Source: Caryophanales bacterium | GTDB taxonomy: Bacteria; Bacillota; Bacilli; Bacillales; Bacillaceae_J | Direction: 5' to 3' | DNA: 64,000 nucleotides | Assembly: GCA_012840465.1 (NCBI GenBank) | Contig: DULJ01000086.1 | Coordinates: forward strand, 124,001 to 188,000 | In this document: in pieces, positions 37,296-46,011 of the stretch | How positions within the stretch are numbered: the first letter of the stretch is position 1 | Layout of the letters: each line of letters begins with the position of its first letter | Notes under the pieces: generated by a model | Seen by the model: the letters and a program-made list of their open reading frames with translations, nothing else | Told to the model about the DNA's origin: nothing | Database searches by the model: none | Position numbers and translations under genes: made by a program

Positions 37296-38798
37296 ATGTT
37301 TGTATTCGAAAAGTTGGCAGAACATTCAAGGGTGCAATCTGAAAAGGTAATTACAACATTTCAAGGTAGAGAAACTACATATGGCCAGTTTTACCAACAG
37401 GCCAAGAATTTAGCGGGCTATTTTCAAACAAAAGGTTATCAAAAAGAAGATAAAATTGCTTTATTACTTAACAATTCGGATTATTTTTTAATATGTTATT
37501 ATGCCTGCCAACTAGGTGGTTTTACGGTAACACCTATTAATACAAAATTAACAGCCTCGGAAGTTGAATATATATTGACTCACTCTGAAGCAAAAGCGCT
37601 TATTTATGATGATCGTCTTCATGAGATTATTCATCAGCTTAATCTTGATCAATTTGAGAATCTGTTGGTAGTCGGGAAGGATTCTACCTTTGAAAACATT
37701 CTTCTTGATAATTCTATACCATTTCTGGAAGCGTTAGTAGATCAGGATGATACCGCCATTATTTTTTATACATCTGGTACTACAGGAAGACCAAAAGGTG
37801 TAATGCTGTCGGCAGGTAATGTCAGGGCTATCGTCCAAATTTGGGGAGAAGCGTTGGAGCTGAAAACAGAGGATCGTATGCAAATTTCAACACCCCTTTT
37901 TCATTGTGCTGCTACCCACTGTTTTAGTATACCGGTAATCTACAAGGGAGGCACCGTTGTAATTGAAGAGGCTTTTTCACCTGAAAAAACGCTAAATACG
38001 ATGGAACTAGAGAAGGTGACGATATTTTTTGGAGTTCCAGCAATGTATAGCATTATGTTAAATATGCCGAGGATGGCGGAAATGGACTTATCAAATTTAC
38101 GATTATTTGCATACGGTGCCGCACCGATGCCATATGAATTGGTTCGTCAAATAAAAACGCAATTCCCAAACATCAAGGTGCAAAATTTATATGGACAAAC
38201 GGAAAATTCCCCTGGCGCAACGACGCTAAAAGATCATTATGCGCTCAACAAAATTGGTTCAGTCGGTGAAATTCTGCCGCGGACAGAGGTTAAAGTAGTT
38301 GATCCAGAAGGCAATGCTGTACCAGTAGGTGAAGTTGGCGAAATTATTGTTAAAGGGCCACAAGTCATGAAAGGTTATTTTAAAAATGAGGTAGAAACAA
38401 AAATAGTACTTAGGGATGGCTGGATGTATAGTGGCGATTTGGGGCGGTTTGATGAAGACGGTTTATTGTATATTGTTGACCGTAAAAAAGATATGATTAT
38501 TCGTGGCGGGGAAAATATTTATCCAATAGAGGTTGAAGAAGTATTATATCAAATACCGGAAATATTAGAAGCTACAGTGATTGGCATACCACATCAAGTG
38601 TACGGAGAAGTGCCAAAAGCGTATATCGTTTTAAAGGAAGGACAACAGCTTTCGGAAGAGCAAGTTGTTTCTTATTGCAAAACAAGATTGGCCAAATATA
38701 AATTGCCTGTAGAAGTTGTGTTTATGAATACACTTCCACGTAATGCCAGTGGGAAGGTGTTAAAGCATACTTTGAGAGGGAATCCGACATTTGAATGA
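37296..38798 (+). CDS. Acyl-CoA ligase (class I adenylate-forming)
   Basis: 500 residues. Activates a carboxylic acid to its CoA thioester with ATP. P-loop Y-T-S-G-T-T-G-R-P-K-G near residue 162, A5 Y-G-Q-T-E-N-S-P, A7 Y-S-G-D-L-G, hinge D-R-K-K-D-M-I-I-R-G-G-E-N-I-Y and the catalytic C-terminal Lys in N-A-S-G-K-V-L. AAAGGGGTT precedes the ATG. Last gene of the TetR-led operon; a BREX-junction repeat with a terminator-like hairpin lies right behind it. Substrate unknown: fatty acid or phenylalkanoate. Confidence 0.9.
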   Translation: MFVFEKLAEHSRVQSEKVITTFQGRETTYGQFYQQAKNLAGYFQTKGYQKEDKIALLLNNSDYFLICYYACQLGGFTVTPINTKLTASEVEYILTHSEAKALIYDDRLHEIIHQLNLDQFENLLVVGKDSTFENILLDNSIPFLEALVDQDDTAIIFYTSGTTGRPKGVMLSAGNVRAIVQIWGEALELKTEDRMQISTPLFHCAATHCFSIPVIYKGGTVVIEEAFSPEKTLNTMELEKVTIFFGVPAMYSIMLNMPRMAEMDLSNLRLFAYGAAPMPYELVRQIKTQFPNIKVQNLYGQTENSPGATTLKDHYALNKIGSVGEILPRTEVKVVDPEGNAVPVGEVGEIIVKGPQVMKGYFKNEVETKIVLRDGWMYSGDLGRFDEDGLLYIVDRKKDMIIRGGENIYPIEVEEVLYQIPEILEATVIGIPHQVYGEVPKAYIVLKEGQQLSEEQVVSYCKTRLAKYKLPVEVVFMNTLPRNASGKVLKHTLRGNPTFE

Positions 38799-38800
38799 TT

Positions 38801-38926
38801 AACTTATTGATAAATTAGACCTCGCATGAATTTGAATAATTTAGAAAAGGGAAGAAGATATTAACTTCTTCCCTATTTATATACAATAAGAATTGGAGGA
38901 GCATTACATGAATAAATCAGCAATAA
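38801..38926 (+). repeat. Copy of the BREX DUF2442-pglX junction (scar)
   Basis: 126 nt aligning without gaps to 60790-60915 (15 mismatches by my hand count, about 88% identity). It holds the last codons of the DUF2442 gene (D-K-L-D-L-A-stop, with a silent Leu change and an upstream stop), the hairpin, the pglX ribosome binding site GGAGGAG and pglX codons M-N-K-S-A-I, after which the frame ends at once. It is the remnant of a second BREX-like locus or a rearrangement product. Confidence 0.9.
38848..38880 (+). terminator. Hairpin within the BREX scar, likely terminator of the acyl-CoA operon
   Basis: Perfect 10-bp stem AGGGAAGAAG (38848-38857) / CTTCTTCCCT (38865-38874), 7-nt loop, then ATTTATAT. 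The stem is better here than in the BREX copy. Confidence 0.6.
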
Positions 38927-39073
38927 TGTAATTGGTATTGTTTTAAAGGCCGATCTCACAGTTTTTTTATAACAATCCCTTTACAACGTAAAATGGATTT
39001 TATATTATAAAGGATATATACCTTAAATATTCACAATATTCAGAAGGTTGAAAGCCAAAAAGGAGATTGAATG

Positions 39074-39082
39074 TGGTATAAT
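39074..39082 (+). promoter_or_regulatory. Possible extended -10 promoter before the sigma-54 activator
   Basis: TGGTATAAT (TGN-TATAAT), 146 nt before the start of the regulator gene. No convincing -35. The rest of 38927-39227 shows no gene. Confidence 0.3.
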
Positions 39083-39227
39083 ATTTATAAAAAATCACTG
39101 TAAGAAGGAATTTGACAAAATAGGGTTTTATGCGGTCAGGACAGATCTTTGGTTTTAATTCTAATGTTATGTTGGTATACATAATTTTAAAAATCCTCTT
39201 TGATTTAATGTTCTAAGGAGGGATATT

Positions 39228-41204
39228 ATGGCTTGGGACCCCAAATTATCTACGTATGAATATAGTGATTTTAGTTCAATGGTGAAAAAGGAATGGGCTG
39301 TTTTTATTGATAACGGCCAAGTTTCAAATAAAATTCGTTCAGAGATACTTCATTCCTGGGATCGGTCAAAAGTCTTCGGAGTTGACCCCCATAAACGAAA
39401 AATTGAACAAATAGTAAAAGAAAGTGATCTGGTTGATAATCAAAGTAAAAATGAAAAATTACTTTCGATTGCTCAACCTGATTTAAAATATTTAGCGGAT
39501 ATAGTCTCTAGGACTGAAACCATCATAACTATAAGTGATAATAATGGTCTATTGTTAGAAATGTATGGTGATCAACAGATATTAAAAGAAGGCAGGAAAA
39601 TACATTTTATGCCTGGGGCTATTTGGAATGAGGAGGTGGGTGGCACTAATGCAGTTGGAACTGTGATAAAAAGTCGGCAGCCTGAACAAATTGTTTTTTC
39701 CGAGCATTTCTGCAGCGGATGGCAGGATTGGGTTTGTGCGGCTGCTCCTATTATTCATCCTTTAACAAAAGAGTTATTGGGAGTATTGGATATTTCCGGT
39801 AAGTGGAAGAACGTAAATCACCATACATTGGGTCTAGCCATCTCAAAATCACATAAAATATCAAAAATGATTGGGGGGAGTTTCTATCTCAGTACTTTAG
39901 AAAGTAATCCTTTTTTGCGTACCGCATTTGATTCTTTTGACGATGGTGTTATTTTAATCGATTCAAAAAAACAAATACTACAAGTCAATCAGAAAATGGA
40001 AACTTTATTACAATCCAGTCAATTATCATCTATAGAGGAATGGCCTGAACTGAATAAAATAGTAGGGTATGTTCTTTTTGGATATAATAAAAATGTGGAA
40101 GAAGAAATTAATTTTTCGCCGAAAAATCATAAATTCATCTGTTCCGTTCAACAAGTATTAGTTGATAATAATATTTTAGGTGCAGCTATTCGACTCCGTG
40201 AAAGTAAGTCTTTAACTAAAATGAATAATAACATTTCTACTCCTTTAGGCAGAAATACTACTACACGCTATACTTTTGCAAATATGATAGGATCATCACC
40301 TTCATTTTCAAAAGTTGTTAAAAGTGCCTATAAAGCGGCCATGCTGGATTCTACCTTATTTCTCTCTGGCGAGACTGGAACTGGAAAAGAAGTATTTGCA
40401 CAAGCGATTCATCAGGCGAGTAAAAGAAACGACAAACCATTTATTGCTATTAATTGTGGTGCAATACCTCGAGATTTAATTGAGAGTGAATTATTTGGGT
40501 ATGAAGCGGGCGCCTTTACAGGTGCTAAGGCGAAAGGGAGTCCGGGTAAGTTTGAACTGGCCCATGGTGGAACCATTTTTCTTGATGAAATAGGAGACAT
40601 GCCATTAACTGCCCAAATTCACTTGCTCAGAATTTTGGAAGAAAAAATGGTCACACGGATTGGAAGTGCAAGACCTATCCAAATTGATGTACGGGTTATT
40701 GCAGCAACTCATAAAAATTTAATGGCAGCCGTCCGAAAAGGGGAGTTTCGTGAAGATCTTTACTTTAGACTTCGAGTGATTCAATTAAGACTACCAGCAC
40801 TTCGTGAAAGAATTTTAGATATTCCCTATTTAGTTCAGCACTTTATTGATCAGCTTTCTCCACAGTTTGAGATTTCGAATGTAAACATTACACAAGAAAC
40901 GATGAAATGTCTTCAACAATATTTATGGCCGGGGAATATAAGGGAACTAAAAAATGTAATCGAACAATCATTATTTAACATGGAAGGAGATACCTTATTC
41001 CCAAATGACCTTCCACAGGAACTATTGGAAGTCATTGAAAACCCAAATGAATCGGAAAAAGAGAAATTAATTGATGCCATTATTATGGAGTCAGGGAGTA
41101 TTTCCAAAGCTGCTAATAGACTGGGAATCTCAAGGGCAACGATGTATCGAAAGCTAAAACAGTATGAAATTGATACGGAAACATTTAAAGAAAATATAAA
41201 TTAA
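39228..41204 (+). CDS. Sigma-54-dependent activator, AcoR type
   Basis: 658 residues. The N-terminal ~320 residues contain a GAF-like sensory domain (including N-E-E-V-G-G-T-N-A-V-G-T) and a PAS-like segment (F-D-S-F-D-D-G-V-I-L-I-D). The central AAA+ domain has Walker A G-E-T-G-T-G-K-E at 381-388, the sigma-54 contact loop G-A-F-T-G-A at 428-433 and Walker B T-I-F-L-D-E-I-G. The C-terminal Fis-type helix-turn-helix reads S-K-A-A-N-R-L-G-I-S-R-A-T. No receiver domain, so it probably senses a small molecule such as the ketone. RBS AAGGAGGG. Its target is likely the -24/-12 promoter downstream. Confidence 0.93.
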   Translation: MAWDPKLSTYEYSDFSSMVKKEWAVFIDNGQVSNKIRSEILHSWDRSKVFGVDPHKRKIEQIVKESDLVDNQSKNEKLLSIAQPDLKYLADIVSRTETIITISDNNGLLLEMYGDQQILKEGRKIHFMPGAIWNEEVGGTNAVGTVIKSRQPEQIVFSEHFCSGWQDWVCAAAPIIHPLTKELLGVLDISGKWKNVNHHTLGLAISKSHKISKMIGGSFYLSTLESNPFLRTAFDSFDDGVILIDSKKQILQVNQKMETLLQSSQLSSIEEWPELNKIVGYVLFGYNKNVEEEINFSPKNHKFICSVQQVLVDNNILGAAIRLRESKSLTKMNNNISTPLGRNTTTRYTFANMIGSSPSFSKVVKSAYKAAMLDSTLFLSGETGTGKEVFAQAIHQASKRNDKPFIAINCGAIPRDLIESELFGYEAGAFTGAKAKGSPGKFELAHGGTIFLDEIGDMPLTAQIHLLRILEEKMVTRIGSARPIQIDVRVIAATHKNLMAAVRKGEFREDLYFRLRVIQLRLPALRERILDIPYLVQHFIDQLSPQFEISNVNITQETMKCLQQYLWPGNIRELKNVIEQSLFNMEGDTLFPNDLPQELLEVIENPNESEKEKLIDAIIMESGSISKAANRLGISRATMYRKLKQYEIDTETFKENIN

Positions 41205-41212
41205 ATGAATTG

Positions 41213-41253
41213 AAAATACGGTTCTCACTAAAAATGGGAATCGTATTTTTTAT
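41213..41253 (+). terminator. Terminator of the activator gene
   Basis: AAAATACGGTTCTCA pairs with TGGGAATCGTATTTT (G-U pairs included), followed by T residues. Confidence 0.8.
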
Positions 41254-41309
41254 TGTTAATTTATTCTTTCCCTCTTTGGTAGTGCTCCCCGTTTTTGCTA
41301 TCTCAAATC

Positions 41310-41324
41310 TGTCTCACTGATACA
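41310..41324. promoter_or_regulatory. Candidate activator site 1 (UAS)
   Basis: TGTCTCACTGATACA is a 7-1-7 palindrome with one mismatch, of the TGTNTCA type used by AcoR-like activators. It lies about 110 bp upstream of the -24 element. Confidence 0.5.
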
Positions 41325-41329
41325 GCTTA

Positions 41330-41355
41330 TTTCTCAATGCGACAATATTGAGAAA
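41330..41355. promoter_or_regulatory. Candidate activator site 2 (UAS)
   Basis: TTTCTCAAT (41330-41338) and ATTGAGAAA (41347-41355) form a perfect 9-bp inverted repeat with an 8-nt spacer, between site 1 and the -24/-12 promoter. Not followed by a T-run, so an operator is more likely than a terminator. Confidence 0.5.
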
Positions 41356-41430
41356 GTTAAAACCTCAAAAAATAGAAACAGAAACCCTTGGGAAAACAGA
41401 ATTTTTTAAAAAACAATTCCACCTAAAACT

Positions 41431-41446
41431 TGGCACAATACTTGCA
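41431..41446 (+). promoter_or_regulatory. Sigma-54 (-24/-12) promoter of the apc cluster
   Basis: TGGCAC-AATAC-TTGCA matches the SigL consensus TGGCAC-N5-TTGCW exactly, with the GG and GC dinucleotides 10 nt apart. It is 61 nt before the first apc start codon and just downstream of the activator gene and two candidate UAS sites. Confidence 0.92.
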
Positions 41447-41506
41447 TATTTATAAGGCATACAGGAGGTTAAGTAACTGTATTTAAATTGAAAAAGGAAA
41501 GGGGAT

Positions 41507-43456
41507 ATGAACATGGGTTTATTGATGACCATTGATAATGGCGGTACCTTTACGGATGCGTGTATTATCCAAAAAGATCAGGTAGTACGTTCCAAAACAT
41601 TGACAACTCCCTATGATTTAACAAAATGTTTCGTTGAAGTAATTAAAAGCGCTTCAAAAGAACTATATGGGGAAGAGAATATTCGTCTTCTTTTGTCTGA
41701 ATTAGAATACCTTAGATATTCCACTACGGCTGGTACAAATGCCATTGTGCAAAGGAAGGGCCCACGTTTGGGTTTAATTTTACTCGATGGAATTGATTAT
41801 TCCTATTTAACCCAAAGTGAAGAAGAAAAGGAAATGTTTGCTGCGATGGTTGATGATCGAGTAGTTGGGGTCAATGCGGAATTAGAAGACTATGACTTGG
41901 AGAACCATGGAGTTGAGGTTGTAAACCAACTTCTTTCCAAAGGTGCGAATCGAATCGTCGTTTGTTTAAGTGGGCCTTTTTTAATCAAGGATGAGGAGAA
42001 AATAAAAAAAATCATTTTAAGTAAATACCCACGTCATCTCCTTGGAGCGGTTCCTGTCCTATTTTCACATGAACTGGTTGATGATCCAAATAACAGTAGA
42101 AGAACATGGGGGGCTTTAATTAATGCCTTTTTACACTCCGGTATGGAACGTTTTCTTTATAATGCTGAAAATTTCCTGCGCGATTATCGTGTGAAAAATC
42201 CAATGCTTATTTTCCATAATGATGGAAATTCCGCAAGGGTTGCTAAAACAACAGCGATTAAAACGTACGGTTCCGGTCCACGAGGTGGTATGGAGGGAAC
42301 AAAGGTACTGGCCAAGCACTATAATATACCGGCTCTTTTAACACTGGATATCGGTGGAACTACTTCTGATATCGGTTTAGTTCATCAAGGTCGAATTAAA
42401 GAAGATATTTTTGGCCGAATTGAAAATATTGCAACTTCATTTTCCTTAACCGATTTAATCAGTATCGGTGCTGGAGGAAGCTCCATCTTTAAAGTAGAGA
42501 ATGGAAAGGTTGGAGTGGGCCCTGAAAGTGTTGGTGCTGTACCTGGACCTGCCTGCTTCGCACGTGGAGGGGAGGAACCAACAATAACAGATGCATACTT
42601 ACTGATGGGTATACTGGATTCACGTTCCTATTTTGGCGGGAACATGGTATTGGATGAAGAGAGGGCAAAGGCAGCTATTTTAGAAAAAATAGCTAATCCT
42701 TTAGGAATCACTTTAGAGGCTGCTTTATTAAGAATGGAAAAAGCTTATGAAGAAAAGATTGCAAAGGGTCTTGCTGTATATAAAGACCAGGTTCAGGAGG
42801 CTGTTCTACTTGCCTTCGGTGGAGCTGGACCGATGAGTGCATGTGGTGTGGCACGTGAAGCAGGTATTAAAGAGGTGATCGTTCCACGACTCGCCGCAAT
42901 TTTCAGTGCCTTTGGTATTAGTTTTAGCGATGTTGCTCATGAATACCAGGTAATCATTATTGAAGCAACAAAAACAGCTGTTGGAACACAATTGTCTCAA
43001 TTGCTTGAGCGTTCTAAACGCGATATGTATGCTGAAGGATTTGATTTTTCCGAATGTTACGTTGAATCAAGCATTAGTTATATCCGAAATGGTGAACATT
43101 TCATAATCCCTTATATACTAGGAGGAGAATTACCAGCAGGCATTAAGGATGGTATCGATCCTCGCATTCATTTACGTGTAGTCAAGCCGATTGAACATTA
43201 TAAACTTAATGCTGAAAAAGCAACGTCTGTATGTACTTCGAGTACAACTCAATATCAATCTATTATCGGTGAAAGTGGAGAAAGCATTAATGTTCCGGTT
43301 TATAAGTTTGATGAAATGACACCAGGAACAAATGGAATGGGACCTGCGATTATTGAGGATCAGTTATTTACATGCAGGGTTCTTGATGGCTGGCAGTTCA
43401 AGATCAATGAAAATCGGGATATCTTTCTAAGTGTGAATGGAGGAACAAATCAATGA
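41507..43456 (+). CDS. apcA: Acetophenone carboxylase-like subunit A (HyuA family)
   Basis: 649 residues (~70 kDa). Hydantoinase/oxoprolinase A-type ATPase with an acetate-kinase/Hsp70-like fold. N-terminal phosphate loop D-N-G-G-T-F-T-D, then S-T-T-A-G-T-N-A-I-V-Q-R-K-G-P, second loop L-D-I-G-G-T-T-S-D-I-G and adenosine site F-G-G-A-G-P-M-S. In acetophenone carboxylase two such subunits phosphorylate the enolised ketone and activate bicarbonate. The size matches ApcA (70 kDa). ATGs at 41507 and 41513 are both possible. Overlaps the next gene by 4 nt. Confidence 0.75.
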   Translation: MNMGLLMTIDNGGTFTDACIIQKDQVVRSKTLTTPYDLTKCFVEVIKSASKELYGEENIRLLLSELEYLRYSTTAGTNAIVQRKGPRLGLILLDGIDYSYLTQSEEEKEMFAAMVDDRVVGVNAELEDYDLENHGVEVVNQLLSKGANRIVVCLSGPFLIKDEEKIKKIILSKYPRHLLGAVPVLFSHELVDDPNNSRRTWGALINAFLHSGMERFLYNAENFLRDYRVKNPMLIFHNDGNSARVAKTTAIKTYGSGPRGGMEGTKVLAKHYNIPALLTLDIGGTTSDIGLVHQGRIKEDIFGRIENIATSFSLTDLISIGAGGSSIFKVENGKVGVGPESVGAVPGPACFARGGEEPTITDAYLLMGILDSRSYFGGNMVLDEERAKAAILEKIANPLGITLEAALLRMEKAYEEKIAKGLAVYKDQVQEAVLLAFGGAGPMSACGVAREAGIKEVIVPRLAAIFSAFGISFSDVAHEYQVIIIEATKTAVGTQLSQLLERSKRDMYAEGFDFSECYVESSISYIRNGEHFIIPYILGGELPAGIKDGIDPRIHLRVVKPIEHYKLNAEKATSVCTSSTTQYQSIIGESGESINVPVYKFDEMTPGTNGMGPAIIEDQLFTCRVLDGWQFKINENRDIFLSVNGGTNQ

Positions 43457-43806
43457 GGACGAACATGACAGAATATTTAGCAATCAATTTAGAAAAAGAA
43501 GTTTGGTGCTGCAGAAAATGTGATCACGAAATTATCTCAGCCAGAAGCAACTATAAAGAAGGTCTATTAGTTTATAATCGTAATCCAGCTGAAATTCATA
43601 AACCAATTATTAATCCAGATTTATATGAATTTACATTTGCACCAGATCCAAATTGGTGCCAAATTCTAGAATACTATTGCCCTAGTTGTGGAACACAGGT
43701 GGAAGTAGAGTACTTGCCACCGGGGCATCCTCCAATCCATGACATGGAATTTGATATTAATTCGTTAAAAGTACGCTATTTAAAAAGAGAGGGGAAGAAA
43801 GCATGA
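43453..43806 (+). CDS. apcB: Acetophenone carboxylase-like small zinc subunit B
   Basis: 117 residues (~13.5 kDa; ApcB about 15 kDa). Two Cys pairs, W-C-C-R-K-C-D near residue 18 and Y-C-P-S-C-G near residue 77, make a zinc ribbon. Related gamma subunits of acetone carboxylase and acetophenone carboxylase also bind zinc. The start overlaps apcA (ATGA) and its stop overlaps the next start (ATGA), so the three are translationally coupled. An alternative start is the ATG at 43465. Confidence 0.75.
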   Translation: MRTNMTEYLAINLEKEVWCCRKCDHEIISARSNYKEGLLVYNRNPAEIHKPIINPDLYEFTFAPDPNWCQILEYYCPSCGTQVEVEYLPPGHPPIHDMEFDINSLKVRYLKREGKKA

Positions 43807-45995
43807 AACAAGTGAGTGTTGATATTGGCGGCACATTTACTGATTGTTTCTTAGTCTGGGATAATATCTATCTTGAAACGAAGGCGTTGACAACACACCA
43901 TAATCTTGCGCTTGGATTTATGGATGCATTGGAGCAGGCATGTAAACAATTAGGAAAAAGTATTCATACGGTTTTATCCCAACTAGATTCTGTACGTTAT
44001 GCTACCACGCTTGGGACAAATGCTTTAATCCAAAGAAAAGGACCAAAGATTGGTTTGTTAACAACAGCCGGATACGAGAGCCAGGTACCACTTAGCCGCG
44101 GCAGAGGTTACGGGGATGGATTAACACCAAGAGAACAAATGGATTTACCAGCCGGTAAGCGTCCGGTTCCCATTGTTCCTGCTCAGTTGATTGCAGGGGT
44201 TCGTGAACGTATTGATTCAAGTGGAAACGTATTTATGGAGTTAGATGAAGAACATTTACGTCAACAAATACGTTTGCTAGTAGACCGTGGTGCTCAGGCA
44301 TTTGTTGTTGGGTTAATAAATTCCGTTGTAAATCCTGTTCATGAAAGAAAAGTTGAGCAGATTATCTTGGAAGAATATCCTACCCATATGTTAGGATCCA
44401 TTCCAGTAATTTTATCGCATCAGGTTGCGGAACGAAAAGGAGAATATGTTCGGGTTACTTCGGCAATATTAGATGCCTATCTACATGATCAGATGTACCA
44501 TGCTTTAAGTTCCCTTGAAATGACATTAAAAGAATACGGCTACAATAAGCCGATGCTGGTAGTTCACAATATTGGCGGTATGTCCCAGCTTAACTCTACC
44601 CATGCGCTTCAGACAATACACTCAGGGCCTACAGCTGGTATCAACGCTTCTGAACATCTAGCAGAAGAATTTAATGTAGGTAATTTAGTTGCGATGGATA
44701 TGGGTGGCACAAGCTGTGATATTGGCATTGTCGTTGGCGGGGGAATTCGATTCTATGATTTCAATCCCATCATAGATAGATGGCTTGTGAGTGTCCCAAT
44801 GCTTCACCTAGGAATTATCGGAGCAGGTGGCGGTTCGATTGCAAGATATGATAAAACCCTTAAGGAAATAGAAGTTGGTCCTCAAAGTGCTGGCTCCGAA
44901 CCAGGTCCAGCTTGTTTTGACCAGGGAGGATTAGACCCAACGGTCACTGATGCAGATCTTATCCTTGGCTATTTGGATCCTAAATACTATGCTGAAGGAC
45001 ATATTGCCCTTAATAAGAAACGTTCAGAGTTTGTAATCGAAGAAGCACTCTGTGATGACTTAGATTTAACGGTAGTAGAGGCTGCCCGCCAGATCAAGAA
45101 GAAAGTTGATACAAATATGGCTCATGCCATTTTTAAAGAGCTTGGCGTTAAAGGGTACGATCCGAAAAACTTTACGCTTCTTGCTTACGGAGGTAATGGT
45201 CCACTACATTGCTGTGGCATCGCAAATGTACTTGATATTGATAGAATTCTAATCCCTCCATTTTCACCAATTTTTTCTGCAGTAGGCGCAGGGATTATGA
45301 ATCAGGTTAATATCCATGAAAAATCTGTATTTCTGAATATCTATGATTCTAATACTCGCAGTTTATTTAACGACTATGAGAAATTTAATGCTATTGTTAC
45401 GGAATTAGAAGAAGCAGGAAAAGAAGAGTTACTTCGCCAAGGAATAAATGAAGAGTTAATTCAACATCGTTTGGAACTTGATATGCGCTATGGAAATCAA
45501 TTAACGCAGACATCTGTTATTTCGCCAATTAATCGTCTGACCAATATTGAAGAAGTACTGGAGCTTATAAAAGCTTTCAGTGTTAATTACGGTGAACGTT
45601 TTGGAGAAGGAAGCCAACAGCCTGAAGCTGGTATCAGAATTAATACGATTCGTGTCACGTCTTTTGTTGAACTTGAACGAGTTGAATTTAAGCGCCCTGT
45701 TGAAGGTGATGTAGCAACACTGGAGCCACAGAGTACGCGGGATTGCTATTTCGTTGATTTTGATGAGCCGGTTTCAACCAATGTATATCGTTCAGAATCA
45801 TTAACTACCGGTTGTGTGATTGAAGGCCCTGCCTTGGTCGAATCACCTCGTACTACCTATTTAATTGAACCGGGCTGGAAATTAGTAATGGGAGAACAAA
45901 ACTCGGCTTGGATTCTAAATGCAAAGAAAAATATATCAAGCACTGATTTCGTACAAAAGCAGAAGTCTTCCCAAAAATTAACGACGATAAAATAA
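43803..45995 (+). CDS. apcC: Acetophenone carboxylase-like subunit C (HyuA family, paralogue of A)
   Basis: 730 residues (~80 kDa; ApcC 87 kDa). Second HyuA-type ATPase with its own D-I-G-G-T-F-T-D, T-L-G-T-N-A-L-I-Q-R-K-G-P, D-M-G-G-T-S-C-D-I-G and Y-G-G-N-G-P-L-H, so the nucleotide site looks intact. Longer than apcA by a C-terminal extension of about 80 residues. Two non-identical HyuA subunits flanking a small zinc protein is the distinctive layout of acetophenone carboxylase. AGAGGGGAAG precedes the ATG. Confidence 0.75.
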   Translation: MKQVSVDIGGTFTDCFLVWDNIYLETKALTTHHNLALGFMDALEQACKQLGKSIHTVLSQLDSVRYATTLGTNALIQRKGPKIGLLTTAGYESQVPLSRGRGYGDGLTPREQMDLPAGKRPVPIVPAQLIAGVRERIDSSGNVFMELDEEHLRQQIRLLVDRGAQAFVVGLINSVVNPVHERKVEQIILEEYPTHMLGSIPVILSHQVAERKGEYVRVTSAILDAYLHDQMYHALSSLEMTLKEYGYNKPMLVVHNIGGMSQLNSTHALQTIHSGPTAGINASEHLAEEFNVGNLVAMDMGGTSCDIGIVVGGGIRFYDFNPIIDRWLVSVPMLHLGIIGAGGGSIARYDKTLKEIEVGPQSAGSEPGPACFDQGGLDPTVTDADLILGYLDPKYYAEGHIALNKKRSEFVIEEALCDDLDLTVVEAARQIKKKVDTNMAHAIFKELGVKGYDPKNFTLLAYGGNGPLHCCGIANVLDIDRILIPPFSPIFSAVGAGIMNQVNIHEKSVFLNIYDSNTRSLFNDYEKFNAIVTELEEAGKEELLRQGINEELIQHRLELDMRYGNQLTQTSVISPINRLTNIEEVLELIKAFSVNYGERFGEGSQQPEAGIRINTIRVTSFVELERVEFKRPVEGDVATLEPQSTRDCYFVDFDEPVSTNVYRSESLTTGCVIEGPALVESPRTTYLIEPGWKLVMGEQNSAWILNAKKNISSTDFVQKQKSSQKLTTIK

Positions 45996-46011
45996 TAAAG
46001 GAGTGTGCAGG

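Noticed and set aside
39000-39182. Minus-strand 60-residue frame in the intergenic region before the activator gene
   Set aside because: No RBS, no conserved features, AT-driven composition; it overlaps the probable promoter region of the activator.
41330-41355. Inverted repeat as a terminator
   Set aside because: It lacks a T-run and a proper terminator already lies at 41213-41253; a binding site for the activator fits better.
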